DNA of 64,000 nucleotides from Membranihabitans marinus (GTDB lineage Bacteria; Bacteroidota; Bacteroidia; Chitinophagales; Saprospiraceae), in NCBI RefSeq assembly GCF_021729155.1, contig NZ_JAJQYA010000011.1, positions 62,001 through 126,000 of the forward strand, read 5' to 3'. Under the pieces are notes generated by a model, which saw only the letters and a list, made by a program, of their open reading frames with translations, did not search any database and was not told the origin of the DNA. Positions 54,609 to 62,835 of this stretch are shown piece after piece. Within the stretch, counting starts at the first letter, position 1. Each line of letters opens with the position of its first letter. A program made the translations under genes and the position numbers.

Positions 54609-55322
54609 ATGTCATTGTTTCTAGCGACAAAGAAAGAAGGCGATATATTGGAGTTTGAAGGTGATGTAGTTCAACATATTTCTAAGAGTTTTCGAATGCA
54701 GGTAGGTCACCAAATGAAAGCTACCGATGGCCAGGGCTCTATATATGATGTTGAAATAACGGCATTGTCCAGACAAAAAATCACTGCAAGAATTATTCAA
54801 TCCATGACCGAAGAGCCATCTTTAGAGATTCACGTGGCTATGGCCATTTTGAAGAAAGAAGCTCGTTTGGAAAATTTTGTTGAAAAAGCTACTGAATTGG
54901 GCGTCTCAGCCATACACCCCCTCCAGTGTAGACATTCTATTAAACAGAGTTTTCGAAAAGAGCGAACAAATAAAATTTTAATCGCCGCCGCCCAGCAATC
55001 GATGAATCCCTATTTGCCAACATTGCATGAGGTTAAACCTTTTGCCTCTTTTATTGAAGAATATTCAGACCTATTCGAGGAAAAGTATATAGCCTATGCA
55101 CCAGAAAGAAATAATAATGTACTTTTAGAGACTCGGTATAGTGGAAGTCCCAAGGTTTGCGTTATAATAGGACCTGAGGGTGATTTCCATGAAGAAGAAC
55201 TGAAGCTGGCTGTCAATAATGGCTGGCAATTTGTAAGTTTGGGAAATACTAGATTGAGAGCTGAAACAGCAGGTATGATGTGTGTTCAGATATTGAAAAC
55301 AGCCCATAATTTGAAAGTATAG
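54609..55322 (+). CDS. rsmE: 16S rRNA (uracil-1498-N3)-methyltransferase RsmE
   Basis: 237 residues. PUA-like N-terminal domain (HISKSFRMQVGHQMKATDGQGSIYDVEI), then SPOUT methyltransferase with KKEARLENFVEKATELGVSAIHPL, the RHSI block, IIGPEGDFHEEEL and SLGNTRLRAETAGMMCVQIL, the deep knot that binds S-adenosylmethionine. It modifies U1498 of 16S rRNA. Starts 11 bp after the YiiX-like gene and ends 3 bp before the DUF4159 gene, so coexpression is likely. Confidence 0.96.
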   Translation: MSLFLATKKEGDILEFEGDVVQHISKSFRMQVGHQMKATDGQGSIYDVEITALSRQKITARIIQSMTEEPSLEIHVAMAILKKEARLENFVEKATELGVSAIHPLQCRHSIKQSFRKERTNKILIAAAQQSMNPYLPTLHEVKPFASFIEEYSDLFEEKYIAYAPERNNNVLLETRYSGSPKVCVIIGPEGDFHEEELKLAVNNGWQFVSLGNTRLRAETAGMMCVQILKTAHNLKV

Positions 55323-55325
55323 TAT

Positions 55326-55991
55326 ATGAAAACATTTTTTTTAACCTTATGTGTCTTGTTTTGTAGTCAACTAACCGGCCATAGCCAACCCCTAAAAATA
55401 GGCTTGTTAAAATATAATGGCGGTGGAGATTGGTATGCTAATCCAACCGCTCTGCCCAACCTTATCCGATTTTGTAATCGGAATATCAACACCAATATCG
55501 ATGACGATTATCAGACGGTAGAAGTTGGGAGTCCAGATTTGTTTAACCTGCCATTTGTTCATATGACTGGACATGGCAATGTGGTGTTTTCGAATGCTGA
55601 AGCAGAGAATTTGCGGAAATACCTTATCGGAGGTGGATTTTTGCACATTGACGACAACTACGGTATGGATCCATACGTAAGAGTGGCCATGAAACAAGTA
55701 TTTCCCGAATTGGACTTTGTGGAATTACCGATTTCTCATCCCTTGTATCACGCTGCCTTTCCATTTGCGGATGGATTGCCAAAAATACATGAACACGACA
55801 ATCAGCCAGCCCAAGGATTCGGACTGTTTTACGAAGGTAGGCTGATATGTTTTTATACTTATGAGACGGACTTAGGGGACGGTTGGGAGGATGAATCTGT
55901 GCACAATGATAGTCCTGAGGCACGGTTGGCCGCATTGAAAATGGGAGCCAATATTCTTTACTACGCCTTTGTAGGAGAAACCAAGCAATAA
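55326..55991 (+). CDS. DUF4159 domain-containing exported protein
   Basis: 221 residues with a signal peptide (MKTFFLTLCVLFCSQLTGHSQ). Body is the DUF4159 fold: GLLKYNGGGDWYANPTALPNLI, FNLPFVHMTGHGNVVFSN, LRKYLIGGGFLHIDDNYGMD, ELPISHPLYH and YETDLGDGWEDESVHNDSPEARLAALKMGANI. It resembles a class I glutamine amidotransferase-like fold, but no catalytic Cys is evident. In many Bacteroidota it lies near BatA-type genes, as here two genes downstream. Function unknown. Confidence 0.93.
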   Translation: MKTFFLTLCVLFCSQLTGHSQPLKIGLLKYNGGGDWYANPTALPNLIRFCNRNINTNIDDDYQTVEVGSPDLFNLPFVHMTGHGNVVFSNAEAENLRKYLIGGGFLHIDDNYGMDPYVRVAMKQVFPELDFVELPISHPLYHAAFPFADGLPKIHEHDNQPAQGFGLFYEGRLICFYTYETDLGDGWEDESVHNDSPEARLAALKMGANILYYAFVGETKQ

Positions 55992-55992
55992 T

Positions 55993-56541
55993 ATGAATTA
56001 TTTAGTATTTAAATCCTTACATATTATTGGTGTAGTCAGTTGGTTTGCCGGCCTGTTTTATCTGGTTCGCCTATTTGTATATTACGCTGAGACCAAAGAC
56101 AAATCTCCTGCGGAGCAGGATGTTCTACAGCCACAGTATTTGATAATGATGGAACGTCTTTTTAAGATTATTACCACCCCAGCTATGATTATTACTGTGG
56201 TCGCAGGTGGAGGTATGTTGGTTCTGCACTCCGAATTGTTGGCCGCTAATTGGATGCAAGCCAAACTTGTTTTGGTATTTTGCTTATTGATTTATCACTG
56301 GTATTGTGGCAAGATTATTAGGCAAATATCTTCACAGTCAGATCATTGGAAATCTTTTAGATTTCGATTGTTTAACGAAATCGCCACCCTGCTTTTGGTG
56401 GCCATCGTTTTTTTAGCGGTGATGAAAAATGGATTTAATGCTATATATGGTATTTTGGGTTTTATCCTGTTAGGACTAATTATTTTTATTGCGGCTAAAT
56501 GGTATAAGAAAAGTCGAGAAAGAAAATTAAAAAGTAAATAA
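55993..56541 (+). CDS. hemJ: HemJ-like / CopD-family membrane protein
   Basis: 182 residues, four to five membrane helices. Opening MNYLVFKSLHIIGVVSWFAGLFYLVRLFVYYAE carries the conserved His10 and Trp-x-x-Gly-x-x-Tyr-Leu-x-Arg pattern of HemJ, the haem-dependent protoporphyrinogen IX oxidase; NWMQAKLVLVFCLLIYHWYCGKI adds the conserved Lys/His region. A 1-bp gap to the upstream gene and adjacency to the BatA gene make translational coupling likely. The HemJ assignment is the best fit within the family. Confidence 0.82.
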   Translation: MNYLVFKSLHIIGVVSWFAGLFYLVRLFVYYAETKDKSPAEQDVLQPQYLIMMERLFKIITTPAMIITVVAGGGMLVLHSELLAANWMQAKLVLVFCLLIYHWYCGKIIRQISSQSDHWKSFRFRLFNEIATLLLVAIVFLAVMKNGFNAIYGILGFILLGLIIFIAAKWYKKSRERKLKSK

Positions 56542-58563
56542 ATGCAATTTGTTTTTCCTTTGTTTTTAGTGGCACTAGCATCGATCATCATACCGATCAT
56601 CATTCACTTGTTTTATTTTCAAAGGTATAAGACTGAATATTTTTCAAATGTTGGATTTTTAAAAAATCTAAAAGAAGAAAAAAAGAGTCGATCTCGACTT
56701 AAAAATATTTTGGTCTTATTGGCTCGGATATTTTTTATTACATTTTTGGTGTTGGCGTTTGCTCAACCCTTTATGACGGATGAAGAGGATAGTAATACCG
56801 ACAGTGATTATATATCGATCTTTATTGACAATTCCTTTAGTATGGGAGCACTTAGTAGTGAAACTCCCTTGCTTCAGGTCGCGATAAATAAAGCCAAAGA
56901 AATTTTAAATGCCTATAGCGAAAGCACTTCCTTTCAAATTTTGACCAATGATTTATTGCCCGGCGATCAACGACTATTATCGAGAGATTTAGCCCTACAA
57001 AAATTGGATGAGATTGATTATAGCGGCCGACCAATGCAGCTAGACAGAATAGCTCAATACGTTGAACGATCATTGAAGGACCACGGCGGACAGTCGCTTT
57101 CCTATTGGATATCAGATTTTCAAAAGAATGGCCTTCAAAATCCATTATCTATAGATACTTCGCTGCAAATTTTACCTCTACCGATAAGAAGTGTGGTCAA
57201 CAAAAATGTGTCCATCGATAGTTGTTGGTTTGCTTCTCCGGTACCCGAAGCCAATGTAGAAAATCAACTCTACGTCAAAATTTCGAATTACGGGACTGAA
57301 GACCAAGATGTGAAGATTGTGCTTAAAGATGGTGAAAACATAAAACCATTGGGAGCAGTATTTATCGAAGAGGGGAAATCCGTTATCGATACCTTACAAA
57401 TCAATTTGTCACGTACTTCACTGGACAAAATAGTCCTTGAAATTACCGACCACCCCATAGACTTCGACAACCGCTATTACTTGAGTTTAAATAATAGACC
57501 TCAGCTTAAAATATTGGATATCTACGAGGACAATGTTCACGAGTATATGGACAGAATATTGAGGAACAACGCCACGGTGGAAAAAACCGAAGTGAATCTT
57601 AATAGAATTGTCTATTCTGATTTTTCAAACAAGGATTTATTGGTATTGGATCACCTACCGGCCATACATTCGGGTTTGACGTCCAATTTAAGTAATTATA
57701 TAGAACAGGGAGGAAATGTATTACTGTTTCCGCCCAGGAACTTGGATTTGAATTCTTATAATGAATTTTTAAATAGTGTGGCAGAATTGTCTTTTGAACC
57801 GTGGAAAGACATGGAAATGGAAGCGCAATCCTTGAATTTTCAAGATTTTGTTTTCAACGATGTTTTTGATAAAGAAGATGAAAATATTAATTTGCCTAAA
57901 GTACAGGGGTATTATGGAATTCGTCATCGGTCCAATCATCCGGTGAATTCATTAATGACTTTGCGCAACGGGGAAAATCTTATCCTCAAGGTGGCTAAGG
58001 GCAATGGATATCTCTATCTGTCCACCACTCCCTTAACTTCACAATATAGCAATTTGGGCAGCCATGCCGACGTATTTGTCCCTATGGTTTATCGAATGGC
58101 TCTGTCAAAAGGACGGTCTCGCCAGCAGTCATATACAATAGGAGAGGATGAAACCATTGTAGTGGCCACGGAAAATCAATATGAAGAAGGTGAATTATTG
58201 GTATCAGGTGATGAGGTCAGTTTTATTCCGGGCTTTCGACAGGTCGGTGATTTGTTGGAATTGAATATCTACGATCAAATCAAAGAAGATGGTTTGTATC
58301 AATTGTCACAAAATCAAGATGATATAGCATCTTTTGCTATGAATTATTCTAGGGTAGAGAGTGATATATCCACCTGGAATATTGAGGATTTGCAAGAAAA
58401 AATTACGGGGAATGTCCGATGGTTGAGTACAGAACAATCCAATAACTTGTCTCAATTTGTTGAAGAATCCTATCATGGTAAAGTTTTATGGAAATGGTGT
58501 CTTATATTTGCCTTGATATTTTTAGTAGTCGAAAGTCTACTATTGCGATTTATTAAAAATTAA
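56542..58563 (+). CDS. BatA/aerotolerance-type vWA-like membrane protein
   Basis: 673 residues. N-terminal membrane pair and motif of the aerotolerance-regulator family: FPLFLVALASIIIPIIIHLFYFQRYKTEYFSNVGFLKNLKEEKKSRSRLKNILVLLARIFFI, followed by a periplasmic von Willebrand A-like domain (SIFIDNSFSMGAL; the DxSxS metal site reads DNSFS) and a long beta-rich part, ending in a C-terminal helix LIFALIFLVVESLLLRFI. Starts immediately after the hemJ-like stop, with no gap. Family members are linked to stress tolerance and envelope integrity; exact role unknown. Confidence 0.88.
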   Translation: MQFVFPLFLVALASIIIPIIIHLFYFQRYKTEYFSNVGFLKNLKEEKKSRSRLKNILVLLARIFFITFLVLAFAQPFMTDEEDSNTDSDYISIFIDNSFSMGALSSETPLLQVAINKAKEILNAYSESTSFQILTNDLLPGDQRLLSRDLALQKLDEIDYSGRPMQLDRIAQYVERSLKDHGGQSLSYWISDFQKNGLQNPLSIDTSLQILPLPIRSVVNKNVSIDSCWFASPVPEANVENQLYVKISNYGTEDQDVKIVLKDGENIKPLGAVFIEEGKSVIDTLQINLSRTSLDKIVLEITDHPIDFDNRYYLSLNNRPQLKILDIYEDNVHEYMDRILRNNATVEKTEVNLNRIVYSDFSNKDLLVLDHLPAIHSGLTSNLSNYIEQGGNVLLFPPRNLDLNSYNEFLNSVAELSFEPWKDMEMEAQSLNFQDFVFNDVFDKEDENINLPKVQGYYGIRHRSNHPVNSLMTLRNGENLILKVAKGNGYLYLSTTPLTSQYSNLGSHADVFVPMVYRMALSKGRSRQQSYTIGEDETIVVATENQYEEGELLVSGDEVSFIPGFRQVGDLLELNIYDQIKEDGLYQLSQNQDDIASFAMNYSRVESDISTWNIEDLQEKITGNVRWLSTEQSNNLSQFVEESYHGKVLWKWCLIFALIFLVVESLLLRFIKN

Positions 58564-58571
58564 TCCTACAC

Positions 58572-59828
58572 ATGCGTGTTCTCTTTCAAAATGTTGAGTT
58601 GTGTTTTCCAGGCTCAGAATTGCACGGGAAAGTATTGGACGTATTATTGGAATATGGAAAGGTTAAGGCCATTGATTCCAATATCGAAGAAGCGCCGCGA
58701 ACTAAGATAGTTTCTGGCGGAGTACTGGCTCCGGGATTTGTAGATATAGGTTGTTTTGGTGGTGAGCCCGGATTTGAACATCGAGAGACTCGTTCAAGTT
58801 TGGTAAAGGCTGCCAGTAAAGGAGGTTATACTCATGTATATATATTGCCCAACTTAGATCCTGTAACCGATAATAAGGCGGCAGTACAGTTTATAGAGAA
58901 CCATGAAGATGTGGTTCAATTACATGCTTTAGGAGCCATTAGTCAAGGTCTTAAGGGAATGGATCTTGCCGATATATACGATATGCACCGAAATGGGGTA
59001 TCGGCTTTTACCGATGGCATGTTGTCCATCCAAGATACGGGATTAATGAAACGAGCACTGGAATACGTCAAGGCCTTTGACGGTATCGTGATTAACCAGC
59101 CCTATGATTATGGAATCGAACCAGAGGGAGTGGTTCACGAAAGTGTAGTGAGTACCAAGATGGGACTAAAAGGGATTCCTGCATTAGCTGAGATATCTAT
59201 GCTCAAAAGAGATTTAGATCTTCTAGAATATACAGATTCTAGACTGATCGCCCATAATATATCTACTGGTTTTGGTACGAGTTTAATAAATGAGGCTAAG
59301 AAAAAAAATCTGAGTGTCTATGCTTCGGTAGCCTTGATGAATTTAATTGAAAATGATACATCGGTAGAGACCTTTGATACTCATTATTTGTTGAATCCAC
59401 CTCTGCGTTCGGAATCTGATCGCAAAACCTTAGTCAAATCTTTAAAAAATGGCATCATCGATGCGATTGTGTCCGGTCATATGCCTTTGGAAAAAGATTT
59501 GAAGACGGTAGAATTTGGACATGCAGAACCCGGTGTGGCTACATTGCCCTTTGTGTTTCCTGTATTATTTGATAAACTCCAGAAATTTTTAAGTCTAGAG
59601 GATTTGGTGGGATTACTCAGCAATGGTCCTCGAAGAATGCTCGGTTTGGAATCGGTAGAGATTCAGGTCGGTAGTGAAGTGGATTATGTGTGGCTAGATC
59701 TTGAAAAAGAAACTTCATATAGCCCCAAAGATTTTCCTTCTAAGTCCATCAATTCTCCTTTCCTCAATCAAAAATGGAAGGGTAATGTTAATGGCGTTTT
59801 TAGGGGAGATCAGTATTTATTGTTTTAA
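58572..59828 (+). CDS. Dihydroorotase-like protein lacking metal ligands
   Basis: 418 residues. Amidohydrolase fold of dihydroorotase length. The canonical DxHxHxREPG metal motif is replaced by DIGCFGGEPGFEHRE, so both metal-binding His are gone; the catalytic Asp region, normally TDHAPH, is SGHMPLEKD, so that Asp is also missing. NPPLRSESD, GHAEPGVATLPF and SNGPRRMLGLE are retained from the family. It is thus probably catalytically dead, as known for PyrC-like partners of aspartate transcarbamoylase in Pseudomonas, or it has another activity. It lies in the envelope/BatA run 8 bp after the BatA-like gene, with no other pyrimidine gene present. An active dihydroorotase must be elsewhere. Confidence 0.85.
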   Translation: MRVLFQNVELCFPGSELHGKVLDVLLEYGKVKAIDSNIEEAPRTKIVSGGVLAPGFVDIGCFGGEPGFEHRETRSSLVKAASKGGYTHVYILPNLDPVTDNKAAVQFIENHEDVVQLHALGAISQGLKGMDLADIYDMHRNGVSAFTDGMLSIQDTGLMKRALEYVKAFDGIVINQPYDYGIEPEGVVHESVVSTKMGLKGIPALAEISMLKRDLDLLEYTDSRLIAHNISTGFGTSLINEAKKKNLSVYASVALMNLIENDTSVETFDTHYLLNPPLRSESDRKTLVKSLKNGIIDAIVSGHMPLEKDLKTVEFGHAEPGVATLPFVFPVLFDKLQKFLSLEDLVGLLSNGPRRMLGLESVEIQVGSEVDYVWLDLEKETSYSPKDFPSKSINSPFLNQKWKGNVNGVFRGDQYLLF

Positions 59829-59853
59829 GAATTAGAGAAAAGAATAATTAGTC

Positions 59854-60366
59854 ATGAATTCAAAAAGAACAGTTTTATTAGGGGTGATGGCCGGTGTAGC
59901 GGTGGCGTTGATAATGTTGGTTATAGACTTTATCAACAACCAGCTTTTGGTAACACCGAGTATGAGTTATTTCCCGACCTTGGTATTGATATTTGCCATG
60001 TTTTTTGCGGTGAGGGAAGAAAAAAAGCAACGAGAATATTTTCCATTTTCTGAAGTGTTTAAAACGGCATTAGTACCCTTTATCATCGGAAATGCTATCT
60101 ATTTGTTTTTCAACTTTTTGTTGTACAACTATATCGATCCCGCTTTAGGGGATATGGCTAAAGAAAGAGCGTTGGAAATATTCGATAGTGGATTGATGAA
60201 CAACTTTATGAGTGAAGAACAGATGGAAACCATGATAGAAACAATCCAGGAGAATACTTTTCGACCTACTTTAATGGAAGCCTTTACCGGCTATGCCCTT
60301 AGTCTGATTGTTCCAGGTGCCTTGGTCGCATTGTTATTGTCCCTCATCTATAGAACTCGATCCTAA
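59854..60366 (+). CDS. DUF4199 family membrane protein
   Basis: 170 residues with four membrane helices (about 8-28, 36-54, 70-92 and 145-165) and an acidic Met-rich extramembrane stretch (SEEQMETMIETIQEN). Matches the DUF4199 layout; function unknown. Its stop overlaps the start of the glycosyltransferase gene by one base (TAATG), so the two are translationally coupled, an association recurrent in Bacteroidota. Confidence 0.9.
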   Translation: MNSKRTVLLGVMAGVAVALIMLVIDFINNQLLVTPSMSYFPTLVLIFAMFFAVREEKKQREYFPFSEVFKTALVPFIIGNAIYLFFNFLLYNYIDPALGDMAKERALEIFDSGLMNNFMSEEQMETMIETIQENTFRPTLMEAFTGYALSLIVPGALVALLLSLIYRTRS

Positions 60367-61427
60367 TGAAGGAAGGTATAAATAATCAATTGGACCTATC
60401 CATAGTCATCCCACTTTTGAATGAAGAGGAGTCTTTGCCTGAATTGGAGTCTTGGATAGTCAGGGTAATGGAAGCCAATGAATACAGCTACGAAATCGTA
60501 TTTGTAGACGACGGGAGTACAGATAGATCTTGGGAAGTGATCCAGGATCTTCACGTCAAAAACCCCAATGTGAAAGCCATTCAGTTCCGTCGCAACTATG
60601 GTAAATCTGCTGCCCTCAATACTGCTTTTCATCAGACCAAAGGCCGTGTAGTCGTCACTATGGATGCCGATCTTCAAGACAGTCCCGAAGAAATCCCCGA
60701 TATGTATCACATGATAGTGGATGAGGGATATGATTTGATATCTGGATGGAAAAGAAAGAGATATGACAATAAACTGACAAAAAATTTGCCTTCCAAGCTC
60801 TTTAATTGGGCGGCTCGCAAGATATCTGGTATCTATTTACATGATTTTAATTGTGGATTAAAAGCTTATAGATCAAAGGTCGTTCACTCTATCGAAGTGT
60901 ACGGTGAAATGCATCGCTATATTCCTATCATTGCCAAATGGGCTGGTTTTAGGAAGATCGGTGAAAAAGTGGTACAGCATCAAGCTAGAAAGTACGGAAC
61001 ATCTAAATTTGGTATGTCTCGATTTGTCAATGGATTCCTAGATTTATTATCCATCTATTTTATGGGCAAATTTGGGAAGCGGCCCATGCATTTTTTTGGT
61101 CTCCTAGGTACATTTATTTTTTTTATTGGTTTTTTAGCAGCCCTTTATATTGGTATCAGTAAATGGGTTATGCTCAAACAAGGGATTCCAGCTCCACTTA
61201 TTGCCAATAATCCATTGTTTTTCATTGCTTTGATAAGTATGATTATTGGGACACAGTTGTTTTTATCTGGATTTATCGGTGAACTGATAACGCGCAATGC
61301 CTCAGGAAGAAATACCTATCAACTCGACGAAATAATTGGTTACTCCAATGAAGAATTACCCAAATCTCGTATTTGGTTGCCCCATTCTGATAAAGTATTG
61401 CAAAAAGAAAAATATTCTAGTAAATAA
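60366..61427 (+). CDS. Family 2 glycosyltransferase, dolichol-phosphate-sugar type
   Basis: 353 residues. GT-A domain with SIVIPLLNEEESLPEL, YEIVFVDDGSTDRSW, MDADLQDSPEEIPDM (DxD) and QHQARKYGTSKFGMSRFVNGFLDL, then two C-terminal helices (HFFGLLGTFIFFIGFLAAL; LFFIALISMIIGTQLFLSGFIGELI). This is the GtrB/DPMS-like architecture that moves a sugar onto a polyprenyl phosphate carrier at the inner membrane. Coupled to the DUF4199 gene by a one-base overlap, and followed 7 bp later by gmhA. Confidence 0.94.
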   Translation: MKEGINNQLDLSIVIPLLNEEESLPELESWIVRVMEANEYSYEIVFVDDGSTDRSWEVIQDLHVKNPNVKAIQFRRNYGKSAALNTAFHQTKGRVVVTMDADLQDSPEEIPDMYHMIVDEGYDLISGWKRKRYDNKLTKNLPSKLFNWAARKISGIYLHDFNCGLKAYRSKVVHSIEVYGEMHRYIPIIAKWAGFRKIGEKVVQHQARKYGTSKFGMSRFVNGFLDLLSIYFMGKFGKRPMHFFGLLGTFIFFIGFLAALYIGISKWVMLKQGIPAPLIANNPLFFIALISMIIGTQLFLSGFIGELITRNASGRNTYQLDEIIGYSNEELPKSRIWLPHSDKVLQKEKYSSK

Positions 61428-61434
61428 TAGATAA

Positions 61435-62022
61435 ATGAAGAACCTCATTTTGAGTCGAATTCAAGAATCGATAGCGGTAAAACAATTGCTGTTGTCCGAT
61501 AGTGAGTTCTTGACTTCATTGGAATTGGTGGTTGAGAAATCCATTAATACCTTTCAGACCAAGGGGAAAATGCTTTTTTGCGGCAATGGAGGAAGTGCAG
61601 CCGATGCCCAGCATATCGCAGCAGAACTCTCGGGACGATTTTTATTGGATAGAGATCCCTTATTTGCAGAAGCCCTTCATGTAAACTCTTCTTATTTAAC
61701 AGCAGTTGCCAATGATTATTCATTTGATCACGTATATGCTAGGATGATCAAAGCCATGGGGAATCGAGGCGATATATTGGTGTGTATTTCTACATCGGGA
61801 CAGTCCAAGAATATTATCAAAGCTGCCATTGAAGCCAAAAATCAAGGTTTGTGGACGATTGCACTTACGGGGAAGTCGGGAGGTGGATTGGCTGAAATAA
61901 CCGATGTCGCTATAAAAGTGCCCTCTACGGATACAGCTAGGATTCAAGAATGCCATATAATGATAGGTCATATATTATGTGAACTCGTCGAACAAAAAAT
62001 ATTTGGTATTGGACAAGATTAA
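61435..62022 (+). CDS. gmhA: Sedoheptulose-7-phosphate isomerase GmhA
   Basis: 195 residues. SIS domain with LFCGNGGSAADAQHIAAELSGRF (His61-type metal site), STSGQSKNIIKAA and TARIQECHIMIGHILCELVE. It makes D-glycero-D-manno-heptose-7-phosphate for LPS or S-layer glycans. It overlaps the start of the HAD gene; the two are therefore likely coupled. Confidence 0.93.
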   Translation: MKNLILSRIQESIAVKQLLLSDSEFLTSLELVVEKSINTFQTKGKMLFCGNGGSAADAQHIAAELSGRFLLDRDPLFAEALHVNSSYLTAVANDYSFDHVYARMIKAMGNRGDILVCISTSGQSKNIIKAAIEAKNQGLWTIALTGKSGGGLAEITDVAIKVPSTDTARIQECHIMIGHILCELVEQKIFGIGQD

Positions 62023-62560
62023 TATCGATACTTCGTGGTCACTTTTTTTGGATAGAGATGGGGTTATTAATCGTCGAATTCCAGGGACATACATTAAAGA
62101 CTGGGTCGATTTTGAATTTATTGAAGGAGTTCTTCCTACTCTAGCCCATTTATCCAATCTGTTTAATAAAATAGTAGTCGTAACCAATCAACAGGGGATA
62201 GGCAAGGGGCTAATGACGGATACTGATTTGGATGAAATACATCGCAAAATGCGTTCGGCGATTAAGGATGCTGGGGGCAGAATAGATGGAGTTTATTATT
62301 GTCCCGACTTGAGTACCTCTAGGCATAATTTTAGAAAGCCCAAAACCCTTATGGCGGAATTGGCTCAAGAGGATTTTCCCGATATTGTTTTTCATAAATC
62401 CATCATGGTTGGGGACAGCATTTCCGATATGGATTTTGGTAGTAGATTGAATATGAAAACCATATTTGTCGGTGAAAAGTTGGGTTATAAAGGTCAAGAC
62501 CAATTGATCGACTATGATTTACATAGTTTGCCGGATCTATTAGAAGTTCTCTCTTTCTAG
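62009..62560 (+). CDS. gmhB: HAD-IIIA phosphatase, GmhB-like (heptose-bisphosphatase)
   Basis: 183 residues from a TTG at 62009 (overlap with gmhA of 14 bp); a GTG at 61979 would lengthen it by ten residues. Motif I LFLDRDGVINRR (Asp15/Asp17), motif II VVVTNQQGIGKG, RKPKT and SIMVGDSISDMDFG are all there. The zinc loop (CPHHP...CDCRKP in E. coli GmhB) is degenerate: CPDLSTSRHNFRKPKT retains the first Cys and a His but not the CxC pair. With gmhA adjacent it probably removes the 7-phosphate of heptose-1,7-bisphosphate; a histidinol-phosphatase-like role is less likely. Confidence 0.82.
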   Translation: MDKINIDTSWSLFLDRDGVINRRIPGTYIKDWVDFEFIEGVLPTLAHLSNLFNKIVVVTNQQGIGKGLMTDTDLDEIHRKMRSAIKDAGGRIDGVYYCPDLSTSRHNFRKPKTLMAELAQEDFPDIVFHKSIMVGDSISDMDFGSRLNMKTIFVGEKLGYKGQDQLIDYDLHSLPDLLEVLSF

Positions 62561-62835
62561 TTTTTTTTAATTTTTCAGTCTTCTTTCTTTGCAGAAATGC
62601 TCAAAATTATTATGGGGGTTCTTAGGGTTTATTCCATATTATTACTTATATTCATTGTGTAAGTGCAAACAAAAAGTGGATAGTATCTCTAGTTGATTGA
62701 TGTTGTATGGAAAGCTTAGGTATTCGGGGAAGCGGATGAAGAGTCGTATTGAAAGTTGTGTGAAAGATGGTGAATAATGGTGGTTGCACTTAATAGGCTT
62801 GCGAAATCTATCCTGTTACGCTAAAATATACTTCC

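Noticed and set aside
59290-59305. A8 run in the dihydroorotase-like gene as a second slippage site
   Set aside because: Both sides read in the same frame through the gene, so no frame change is needed.
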